Positions 7,071-12,785 of a stretch of DNA of 25,094 nucleotides are shown piece by piece. The translations under genes were made by a program, and so were the position numbers. This DNA comes from Clostridiales bacterium UBA1248 (GTDB lineage Bacteria; Bacillota; Clostridia; Oscillospirales; CAG-272): the NCBI GenBank assembly GCA_002308615.1, contig DBWC01000006.1, forward strand, positions 1 through 25,094. The letters are read 5' to 3'. The notes under the pieces are model-generated. The model did not search any database, had not been told where the DNA came from, and worked only from the letters and a program-made list of their open reading frames with translations. Each line of letters begins with the position of its first letter. Position 1 is the first letter of the stretch.

Positions 7071-7700
7071 ATGAGTATTTTACACGTCATCAATCACCCG
7101 ATGGTCCAGCATAAGCTGACGATAATGAGAATGGAAGAGACCGGTTCAAAGGAATTCCGCGAGCTGCTCAATGAAATAGCGATGCTTATGGGCTACGAGC
7201 TCACGCGCGATCTTCCGCTTGAGGACGTGCAGATCAAGACGCCCGTCGCGCCCTGCACCGCAAAGATGATAGCCGGCAAGAAGCTTGCCATAATCCCGAT
7301 ACTGCGCGCGGGCCTCGGCATGGTGGATGGACTTTTATCCCTCGTTCCCGTCGCAAAGGTCGGTCACATCGGTCTTTACAGAGATCCGAAAACGCATAAA
7401 CCCGTTGAGTATTACTGCAAGCTGCCATGTGATATCGAAGACAGGATAACCATAGTCTGCGACCCGATGCTGGCGACCGGCGGCTCCGCTTCCGACGCTA
7501 TCGATATGCTCAAAGCAAAGGGCGTACACAATATAAGGCTCATGTGCCTCGTCGGCGCGCCGGAGGGTATTGCCGAGGTACAGAAGCGCCATCCCGACGT
7601 TGATATATACCTCGCCGCGGTCGACGATCATCTTAACGAGCACGCTTATATCGTTCCGGGTCTGGGCGACGCGGGCGACAGACTGTTCGGCACAAAATAA
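7071..7700 (+). CDS. upp: uracil phosphoribosyltransferase
   Basis: The enzyme makes UMP from uracil and PRPP in pyrimidine salvage. The 209-residue length equals that of the usual bacterial UPRT. Visible motifs are the N-terminal ILHVINHPMVQHKLTIMR, ILRAGLGMVDGLL, the PRPP loop DPMLATGGSASDAI, and the uracil-binding C-terminus YIVPGLGDAGDRLFGTK. Start ATG 7071 was chosen over an upstream TTG at 7065 because AGGAG (7058-7062) then has an 8-nt spacing and the protein begins as in the family. It is monocistronic as far as seen, divergent from ygiQ. No clear terminator follows. Confidence 0.97.
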   Translation: MSILHVINHPMVQHKLTIMRMEETGSKEFRELLNEIAMLMGYELTRDLPLEDVQIKTPVAPCTAKMIAGKKLAIIPILRAGLGMVDGLLSLVPVAKVGHIGLYRDPKTHKPVEYYCKLPCDIEDRITIVCDPMLATGGSASDAIDMLKAKGVHNIRLMCLVGAPEGIAEVQKRHPDVDIYLAAVDDHLNEHAYIVPGLGDAGDRLFGTK

Positions 7701-7724
7701 AATTGTAAATTTTTATTAAACGTA

Positions 7725-7753
7725 TTGCATTTTGCAAAAAAATGTGATATAAT
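7725..7753 (+). promoter_or_regulatory. strong extended -10 promoter for rpmB
   Basis: TTGCAT (7725-7730), a 17-nt spacer and TATAAT (7748-7753) preceded by TGA give an extended -10. The leader to the rpmB start is about 45 nt. Confidence 0.8.
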
Positions 7754-7806
7754 GACCCTCGCTTGTTATCAAAGAGAATTAAGTTACCGATTTGGAGGTG
7801 TTTAAA

Positions 7807-7995
7807 ATGGCAAAATGCAGTGTATGCGGAAAGGGCGTAACGTTCGGACACAACGTATCTCACTCCAACCGCAAAACAAACAGGGCATGGAAAGCCAATA
7901 TCAGAAGAGTTAAAGCTGTTGTAGACGGCACTCCGAAGACTGTCAACGTATGTTCACGCTGCCTGCGCTCCGGAAAGATCACGAGAGCTATCTGA
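7807..7995 (+). CDS. rpmB: 50S ribosomal protein L28
   Basis: This 62-residue L28 of the large ribosomal subunit begins MAKCSVCGKGVTFGHNVSHS and ends CSRCLRSGKITRAI. It carries CxxC pairs at both ends (Cys4/Cys7 and the CSRC pair), so it is the zinc-ribbon form. Start 7807 was chosen over TTG 7792 because GGAGGTG (7794-7800) is placed 6 nt before it and MAKC is the family start. It is a single-gene unit with a strong promoter and a hairpin behind. Confidence 0.97.
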   Translation: MAKCSVCGKGVTFGHNVSHSNRKTNRAWKANIRRVKAVVDGTPKTVNVCSRCLRSGKITRAI

Positions 7996-8038
7996 CAGAT
8001 ATTCCAATGCTTTTAACAAAAGGCTGCCGCGCAAGCGA

Positions 8039-8068
8039 CAGCCTTATTGCCGTTATGAGATCGTAGTG
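8039..8068 (+). terminator. hairpin terminator after rpmB
   Basis: AAGGCTG pairs with CAGCCTT, with an inner CGC/GCG pair and GCAA loop. Only a short T-poor tail (ATTGCC) follows, so efficiency is uncertain. The REP cluster begins at its 3' edge. Confidence 0.55.
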
Positions 8069-8087
8069 GAGAGGTATCCCCTCCCGG
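8063..8087 (+). repeat. degenerate REP-like palindrome
   Basis: This copy begins GTAGTGGAGAGG and ends CCCCTCCCGG, a hairpin like the main REP but with changed stem bases. It stands 3 nt before a perfect copy, forming a direct pair. Confidence 0.65.
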
Positions 8088-8090
8088 ATT

Positions 8091-8115
8091 GTAGGGCGGG
8101 GGCTTGCTCCCGCCG
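8091..8115 (+). repeat. REP palindrome copy C
   Basis: The 25-nt sequence is identical to 2148-2172. It is followed by an AT-rich tail GAATTAAGAATT (from 8115) that also follows the variant at 15948-15971. The tail runs directly into the start of the 8137 gene, so the hairpin will lie in that gene's mRNA leader if transcription comes from upstream. Confidence 0.92.
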
Positions 8116-8136
8116 AATTAAGAATTCAGAAGAATT

Positions 8137-8811
8137 ATGAGAAAGATCTTATTTGTAAGCTCCGATATACCCGATATAATGGCAGAAAAACTGTCTGAAA
8201 AATATGAAATACGGCTTCTGCCGCCGTGTGCTGACCTCGCAGAGCCGGTATCGAAGCACGCGGATATGCTTTTAGGCTCCCTTGACGGGCGCCTTGTCGT
8301 CACGCGGGCGTATTTTGAGAAAAATAAGGAAATATTCGACGGTTATGATACTCTTATAACTGACGAGCACCACGGCAAAAAATATCCGTCCGACGTGTTA
8401 TTGAATTTTATTGATGCAAAAAGCGCGGTGATAGGGTATAAAAAGGCGCTCACAAGACTGATAAACAAGCCCGTTATAAACGTAAAACAGGGCTACGCGC
8501 GCTGCTCGACTCTGATCTGCCGCAATTTCGCCGTGTCCGCCGACGCGGGCATACTTTCGGCCCTTGAAAGCCTCGGATACGATACGCTTCCGATCCGCTC
8601 CGGCCATATAGATCTGCCGGGCTATGATTCCGGTTTCATCGGCGGCGCGTCGTTTGCCGATGAAGATAACGTTTATTTCTTCGGTACGCTGTCGCATCAT
8701 CCTGACGGCGAGAGAATAAAAGAGTTTATTTTATCGCACAGCGCAAAAATACACGAACTTGACGAAAGACCTCTGCTCGATTTAGGCGGAGCGGTGATAA
8801 TTAAAAATTAA
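8137..8811 (+). CDS. conserved Clostridia protein, DUF6873-like (possible GME fold)
   Basis: This 224-residue soluble protein has no signal peptide or membrane segment. It resembles the DUF6873 proteins of Clostridia, which have been annotated as having the guanidino-modifying-enzyme (amidinotransferase) fold; this is from memory and not checked. Candidate polar motifs are TDEHHGKKYP, KQGYARCSTLIC with a possible nucleophilic Cys, SGHIDLPGYDSGFIGGAS, GTLSHHPDG and the C-terminal LLDLGGAVIIKN. The repeating Asp/His/Cys pattern would fit a hydrolase or transferase but no reaction can be assigned. The Shine-Dalgarno is poor (AGAAGAA), because a REP tail abuts the start. It appears to be a single-gene unit closed by the terminator at 8813. 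Confidence 0.8.
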   Translation: MRKILFVSSDIPDIMAEKLSEKYEIRLLPPCADLAEPVSKHADMLLGSLDGRLVVTRAYFEKNKEIFDGYDTLITDEHHGKKYPSDVLLNFIDAKSAVIGYKKALTRLINKPVINVKQGYARCSTLICRNFAVSADAGILSALESLGYDTLPIRSGHIDLPGYDSGFIGGASFADEDNVYFFGTLSHHPDGERIKEFILSHSAKIHELDERPLLDLGGAVIIKN

Positions 8812-8812
8812 G

Positions 8813-8852
8813 AAAATCGCGCGCGGAGCCGTAATATTCCACACGCGATTTT
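8813..8852. terminator. bidirectional terminator
   Basis: AAAATCGCG (8813-8821) pairs with CGCGATTTT (8844-8852) around a 22-nt loop. It has A and T flanks suited to both strands and lies between two convergent genes. Confidence 0.7.
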
Positions 8853-8854
8853 TA

Positions 8855-9154
8855 TTACTGTTTAAGCTTGTGCTTTTTTATAGATCTGATTATATTTGCC
8901 GTGATCACTATTGCAAGATATACAGCGAAAATACAGATAAACACGATACCGGCTGTTTTATAATTTCCGCTTTCTTCAAATAGAAGTGCGGCGCCGATGA
9001 TCAGGCAGATCAAAGAAACCATGGCTATGACCATAGCGATTATTTTAATCGCTTTTTTTGTTTTCTCACTCCGGACTTTACCGGGTACGAGCGCGGATGA
9101 CATATCTAAAAACGATTCCGCGAATATTTCGGTCAACAGTTCAACAATGACCAT
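8855..9154 (-). CDS. small two-helix membrane protein, unknown
   Basis: This 99-residue protein is not recognised. Residues about 1-33 are amphipathic and end in a charged stretch (KVRSEKTKK). Two hydrophobic helices follow: about 35-58 (AIKIIAMVIAMVSLICLIIG) and about 68-90 (AGIVFICIFAVYLAIVITAN). The C-terminus is basic (RSIKKHKLKQ), placing both ends probably inside. AAGGA (rc of 9161-9165) lies 6 nt before the ATG. It starts 21 nt after the S41 protease gene with no terminator between, so the two are probably co-transcribed. The context gives no clear function. Confidence 0.75.
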   Translation of the reverse strand: MVIVELLTEIFAESFLDMSSALVPGKVRSEKTKKAIKIIAMVIAMVSLICLIIGAALLFEESGNYKTAGIVFICIFAVYLAIVITANIIRSIKKHKLKQ

Positions 9155-9175
9155 AAAGTATCCTTCAAAGCCTGT

Positions 9176-11140
9176 TTATTTTACTGTGCTTAAATAGCGG
9201 AACAGCGACGCTATATCCTTGTTGTCGACCTTTCCGTCGCAGTTGTAATCGTATGCGGTCAGATATTCGGGGAGGCTTGCGGCAGACACGTATCTGAACA
9301 GCTTCACAACGTCCTTGTTGTTCTTTTCACCGTCGTTGTTGACGTCGCCTCTGTCGTAAAACTCGTCTATCAGCTTTTCCAGGCTTTCAAAATCGAAAAA
9401 TCCGGAGTAATCGTAGAAACCGGCTTCGGCGGGGTCGTCCGTGCCGTATTTTTCGGCGTCAAATTCGCCCGTGTAGGGCTTTCGCAGATCGACGTCGACC
9501 TCGGCGCCGCGATCCGTGTCCCCGCCGTTTTCAAGTACGGCTTTGTAATACATGGACGATCTTATCAGCTCACACCCGGGCGTGTAGAACTTGGTGACCG
9601 TGCAGCCGCCGCCGCCGCTTGTTTCACCTATCATCATAACGCCGTTTTCCTTTGCCCTGACTGATAGCTGGTTAGCGGCTGAGAAGGTATATTTTGACGT
9701 TAAAAGCGCGAAATTAAAGTCGTAAATCAATTCGCCGTCAAGCTCGTTATATTCTTTGTCAAGATTAACGTCCACGCAGTTTATGAGCTTCAGCATGGTT
9801 CCCGAATTCTGAAACAGTTCGTATTCGGACACTGCTGCACATTGCGTGTTTTTATTTGTTATCAGAGCCAGGATATACGTGACGACCGTGGTCAGGCCGC
9901 CGCCGTTTGTCGTTAAATCTATTACGAAATTCCTGACGCCTTGCTCCTTTGCGTATGCAAGCGCCTGCGAAAGCGGCTCGAGCACGTCGTTTGAAAACAT
10001 GTCAAACGAGAATACGGCGGTGTCGCCGCATATTACAAGGTATGCGATATCCTCCCACTCAAGCGCCTTTTCGTACTTTTCCTCGGCATTGGTTTTTTCG
10101 GCGCGTAAATTTCGGCTGTAATCCAAGTAAGACCGACAGTACGACAGCGCATCAGACGCTGCAATCCATTTTTCCTCGGTGTTGTGTAATAGGTTTTCAG
10201 TCATGAAAGTACAGAGCTTTGAGGTTATGTCGATTTCGGTAAACATATCGAGCGCTATGACGGTATGTCCGCCGTCAAAAAACGGTTTTGACAATATGCA
10301 GAGACCAAGGTGAAAATCGACGTTCGAAGTTGATTTCAAAAGCTGCTTTGCAAGCCTCGTTTCGTCGCTGTACGCATCAAGCGCCTTGTCAAAGCCCAGT
10401 TCCTCCACCAAAGCCCCTATCGGCGCGGCGGACGGACAGCCGTAAAAGTTGTCGAACTGGAAGCAAAGCTCGTTATACGCGAATTCCGCAAACGCCTCCG
10501 AACGCTCCGTTATTGTGTAAACGGGGGAACGGTCGAAATAGCCGTCGGGATTTGTGAACGTTACCGTAAAATACAGGCAGCCGTCAATATATTCCGCCGC
10601 TACGTACGACAAAACCACAAGATCGTTCAGTACGGAGACCGGGAAGTATACCGCCCCGTCCTTTTCTATTATATCTATGCCGTATTTACCGAAATCGAGG
10701 TAAAGCGGAGTAAACTCCGTGCTTTCGACTACATAAGCCCAAACGTATTGATCGTGGTCGAAGAAAGAACCTTCCGGGACGTACCCGTAACCTATCAGAA
10801 AGTTTTCGCTGTTTTCAATAACGGCGGTATCGTTTACGATATCGACGGTCATTGCACCGCAGTCGTTTGAGATCGTGTACGTGCCGTTGTCGTTTTTATT
10901 GCAGTTGAATTCACAGATTTTGGCGATGCCGAAATAGTCGAGCATGTTTATGTAAGGTATTTCAGGCAGATCGCGGTTGAACAAAAGCGTCAGGGTCGTC
11001 GTTTTGTCCATTTCATAAAGGTACGTCGTCACCTCGCGCGCCTCGAATCCGGTGGTATCGAGCGCGACCGCCGGCACAGCGGACGAAAGGACGATAACAA
11101 CGGTAAGTATTACGCTTAATACGGATATGTGCTTTTTCAT
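9176..11140 (-). CDS. secreted S41-family peptidase with C-terminal type I dockerin
   Basis: The product has 654 residues. A signal peptide covers about 1-27 (hydrophobic core, AVPAVA end). Residues about 28-210 resemble a copper-amine-oxidase-like N-domain seen in clostridial surface proteins, without a firm match. The S41 (C-terminal processing peptidase/tricorn) core is at about 365-545: NFVIDLTTNGGG, then TSKYTFSAANQL with Ser487 as likely nucleophile, then MIGETSGGGG. Residues 597-653 are a type I dockerin with two calcium-loop segments: DVNNDGEKNNKD and DYNCDGKVDNKD, each followed by a LFRY helix. The dockerin predicts attachment to a cohesin-bearing scaffold or partner outside the cell. 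No cohesin is encoded here. AAGGAGG (rc of 11147-11153) precedes the ATG. Confidence 0.88.
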   Translation of the reverse strand: MKKHISVLSVILTVVIVLSSAVPAVALDTTGFEAREVTTYLYEMDKTTTLTLLFNRDLPEIPYINMLDYFGIAKICEFNCNKNDNGTYTISNDCGAMTVDIVNDTAVIENSENFLIGYGYVPEGSFFDHDQYVWAYVVESTEFTPLYLDFGKYGIDIIEKDGAVYFPVSVLNDLVVLSYVAAEYIDGCLYFTVTFTNPDGYFDRSPVYTITERSEAFAEFAYNELCFQFDNFYGCPSAAPIGALVEELGFDKALDAYSDETRLAKQLLKSTSNVDFHLGLCILSKPFFDGGHTVIALDMFTEIDITSKLCTFMTENLLHNTEEKWIAASDALSYCRSYLDYSRNLRAEKTNAEEKYEKALEWEDIAYLVICGDTAVFSFDMFSNDVLEPLSQALAYAKEQGVRNFVIDLTTNGGGLTTVVTYILALITNKNTQCAAVSEYELFQNSGTMLKLINCVDVNLDKEYNELDGELIYDFNFALLTSKYTFSAANQLSVRAKENGVMMIGETSGGGGCTVTKFYTPGCELIRSSMYYKAVLENGGDTDRGAEVDVDLRKPYTGEFDAEKYGTDDPAEAGFYDYSGFFDFESLEKLIDEFYDRGDVNNDGEKNNKDVVKLFRYVSAASLPEYLTAYDYNCDGKVDNKDIASLFRYLSTVK

Positions 11141-11167
11141 TTTGCGCCTCCTTTTTCTTATAACATA

Positions 11168-11195
11168 ATTATATCATATTATAAACGTTTTTCAA
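11168..11195 (-). promoter_or_regulatory. promoter for S41-dockerin gene
   Basis: On the minus strand TTGAAA (rc of 11190-11195), a 16-nt spacer and TATAAT (rc of 11168-11173) lie about 27 nt before the start codon. Confidence 0.6.
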
Positions 11196-11224
11196 TAACG
11201 GAATGTATATTGTTTTTGAATATA

Positions 11225-11257
11225 ACAAAAAAAACAGGCGGATCATCAGCCTGTTTT
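11225..11257 (-). terminator. terminator after S24 repressor gene
   Basis: On the minus strand AAAACAGGC/GCCTGTTTT form a 9-bp stem followed by a run of T (A run 11227-11234 on the plus strand). A second perfect hairpin, GGCGGC-TTT-GCCGCC, at 11271-11285 lies between it and the stop codon. Confidence 0.8.
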
Positions 11258-11307
11258 GTCAAATGAAGACGGCGGCTTTGCCGCCTGATGAAGACGCTTT
11301 TCCGGTT

Positions 11308-12015
11308 TTATTGCTTACTGACAGCTCCAAGCACCAGACCGAGACAGCGTATATCGTCGTTTTCTTTAAAAATTATATCTTTATATTTCGGGTTGACCGA
11401 GCGCAGACGGTCGCCGCCGAATTTTTTGATATAGCTTTCGCCGTTGTATAAGAATATGCCGACCTTGCCGACAGGTATCTCGCCGCAGGCTTCGACTATG
11501 ACTATGTCGCCGTCAAAATAACGCGGCTCCATACTGTCTCCGGATACGCGCACGGCGTAATCCGCGCGATCCGTCACGTCGTTTACCACAAGCGATATGG
11601 CGGAGGAGTGAGACGAATCGAGAAACGAACCGAGACCGGCGGATACCGGCACGTCGTATATGAATATTTTTCTCTTCAATCCGACGTCGGAGGATGCGCG
11701 TCTCGCCTCCGCTTCCATGCGCGACAGCTCCGCGTCCGCGGTCTTTAACACCGCCTCGCGTCCTTTTTTGTCAAGACGTGAGAATTTCCCGGTGATCGCC
11801 GCAAGATCGGCGTCCGCCTCGCCCTCGGAAAGATACTGCACGGTCGTGCCGAGAGCCGCGGCTATTTTTTCAAGCGTGTCAAGCTTCGGCTTGTCTGTCT
11901 GGCCGGACAGCAGCTTGTTCAGCGTTCCGAGCGGCACGCCGGATAACTGTGCAAGCTCTTTTGTATTTATACCCGTTTTCTTTTTTAATTCCTTGACTCT
12001 TTCATACCATTCCAT
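11308..12015 (-). CDS. XRE-family repressor with S24 (LexA/CI-type) self-cleavage domain
   Basis: This is a 235-residue DNA-binding repressor. The HTH is at about 16-37 (NTKELAQLSGVPLGTLNKLL) and is of the XRE/Cro-CI type, unlike the winged helix of LexA. After a charged linker (about 64-115) comes the S24 domain: a likely Ala126-Gly127 cleavage bond in PVSAGLGS, Ser161 in VSGDSMEP and Lys197 in ESYIKKF as the Ser-Lys dyad. These residues predict autocleavage on a RecA-type signal. The start was set at ATG 12015 because GGGAGA (rc of 12022-12027) precedes it; the longer frame to 12129 would cover its own promoter. It is divergent from the 12196 gene. No phage genes are nearby, so it is not an obvious prophage repressor. 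Confidence 0.9.
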   Translation of the reverse strand: MEWYERVKELKKKTGINTKELAQLSGVPLGTLNKLLSGQTDKPKLDTLEKIAAALGTTVQYLSEGEADADLAAITGKFSRLDKKGREAVLKTADAELSRMEAEARRASSDVGLKRKIFIYDVPVSAGLGSFLDSSHSSAISLVVNDVTDRADYAVRVSGDSMEPRYFDGDIVIVEACGEIPVGKVGIFLYNGESYIKKFGGDRLRSVNPKYKDIIFKENDDIRCLGLVLGAVSKQ

Positions 12016-12052
12016 AACAGTTCTCCCGTCATAAAATCTTATTTCCGGTAAT

Positions 12053-12081
12053 ATAATAGCGTAAAAAAAGCGATTTGTCAA
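12053..12081 (-). promoter_or_regulatory. promoter of S24 repressor gene
   Basis: On the minus strand TTGACA (rc of 12076-12081), a 17-nt spacer and TATTAT (rc of 12053-12058). An ACCGGAAA half-site (rc of about 12042-12049) lies just downstream near the expected transcript start, which would allow autorepression. Confidence 0.65.
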
Positions 12082-12122
12082 GAGCTTTTGGAAAAAAAGT
12101 TGAAAAATTTTACCAAAAACTA

Positions 12123-12151
12123 TTGACAAATGTCGAAAACGGTAGTATAAT
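12123..12151 (+). promoter_or_regulatory. consensus promoter of small membrane protein gene
   Basis: TTGACA (12123-12128), a 17-nt spacer and TATAAT (12146-12151) are both perfect consensus hexamers. A candidate operator fills the spacer, so the promoter would be strong unless repressed. Confidence 0.8.
12132..12143 (+). promoter_or_regulatory. candidate operator O1 in promoter spacer
   Basis: GTCG-AAAA-CGGT shares 10 of 12 bases with the perfect inverted repeat at 12166-12177. It sits between the -35 and -10 hexamers. A weaker related sequence (ACCAAAAACTAT, 12112-12123) is centred 21 bp, two helical turns, to the left. Confidence 0.55.
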
Positions 12152-12165
12152 AGCGTCAGAAAATA

Positions 12166-12177
12166 ACCGAAAACGGT
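12166..12177 (+). promoter_or_regulatory. candidate operator O2, perfect inverted repeat
   Basis: ACCG-AAAA-CGGT is a 4+4 inverted repeat about 14 nt downstream of the -10 box and just before the Shine-Dalgarno of the 12196 gene. Its centre is 34 bp from O1. It does not match the GAAC-N4-GTTC LexA box of Gram-positive bacteria. Confidence 0.55.
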
Positions 12178-12195
12178 AAAATCAGGAGAAAAATA

Positions 12196-12549
12196 ATGGA
12201 TAGCGTAAGAGAAATAAATATAAACGTAAAGAAAAAAGCGGTCACGGCGGACGTCGTAAAAGAAGCCGCGGTCTGCGCTGCGGAAGCGGTAAAAACGTTT
12301 TTTCAGTTTTTGCTTTATATGACCGAATACGCGATAAGCGCCGCGTACCGTTTCGTATCGTCAAAGCAGGCGGCTTACGTCATAGGAAAATATAAAAAAG
12401 CGATCATCGGCGTATCCGCGGGGATCGCGATATTCGCCGCTGTCGGCATAGTCGGCGGTATGGAAGCCGGGCTTATCTCGTTCGGCGTCGGCGTTCCGCT
12501 TGCCGCGGGTCTGTTCATTGCGTTCAGACTGCTCGGAAGAGACAGATGA
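12196..12549 (+). CDS. small membrane protein controlled by S24 repressor, unknown
   Basis: This 117-residue protein is not recognised. Residues 1-35 are charged and Ala/Val/Lys-rich (VKKKAVTADVVKEAAVCAAEAVK). A moderately hydrophobic stretch at about 34-54 (TFFQFLLYMTEYAISAAYRF) may lie on the membrane. Two Gly/Ala-rich hydrophobic helices follow at about 69-88 (AIIGVSAGIAIFAAVGIVGG) and about 91-112, with a basic end RLLGRDR. AGGAG (12184-12188) is 7 nt before the ATG. The gene is alone between its own consensus promoter and a good terminator, and its promoter overlaps candidate repressor sites, so it is probably the main target of the divergent repressor. A role such as a stress-induced membrane effector is inference only. 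Confidence 0.8.
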   Translation: MDSVREININVKKKAVTADVVKEAAVCAAEAVKTFFQFLLYMTEYAISAAYRFVSSKQAAYVIGKYKKAIIGVSAGIAIFAAVGIVGGMEAGLISFGVGVPLAAGLFIAFRLLGRDR

Positions 12550-12563
12550 ATAAACCTGACCCG

Positions 12564-12588
12564 GAGCGGCGAAAAGCCGCTCTTTTTT
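12564..12588 (+). terminator. terminator after 12196 gene
   Basis: GAGCGGC-GAAAA-GCCGCTC is a perfect 7-bp stem followed by TTTTTT, a textbook intrinsic terminator. Confidence 0.9.
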
Positions 12589-12682
12589 CATTCGCCGCCC
12601 GTGTTTATGGGCAAAATGTGGTAAAAATACTTTATAAAAATTTAAAAAAATGTAAATCTTATAAAAATTTACGTTCCTCTTA

Positions 12683-12711
12683 TTGATTATATTTATTTTT
12701 GATGATATAAT
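12683..12711 (+). promoter_or_regulatory. promoter for substrate-binding lipoprotein gene
   Basis: TTGATT (12683-12688), a 17-nt spacer and TATAAT (12706-12711) preceded by TGA (extended -10). The roughly 70-nt leader holds a small perfect hairpin GCGGG-ATTT-CCCGC (12758-12771) directly before the ribosome binding site GGAGGT (12774-12779). Confidence 0.7.
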
Positions 12712-12785
12712 GTAGCAGTAAAAAAGCCGAATTTTGATAGAGACGGCAACATCAAACGCGGGATTTCCCGCCCGGAGGTCATTTA

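Noticed and set aside
12016..12129. N-terminal extension of the S24 repressor
   Set aside because: It would cover the repressor's own promoter and lacks a ribosome binding site. ATG 12015 gives the normal start before the HTH.
11308..12549. Prophage immunity region
   Set aside because: The repressor fits, but no integrase, excisionase, replication or structural phage gene lies on either side; the flanks are ordinary chromosomal genes.
12758..12771. Riboswitch or terminator in front of the binding-protein gene
   Set aside because: Only a 5-bp hairpin without T run is visible; no larger conserved fold was seen.
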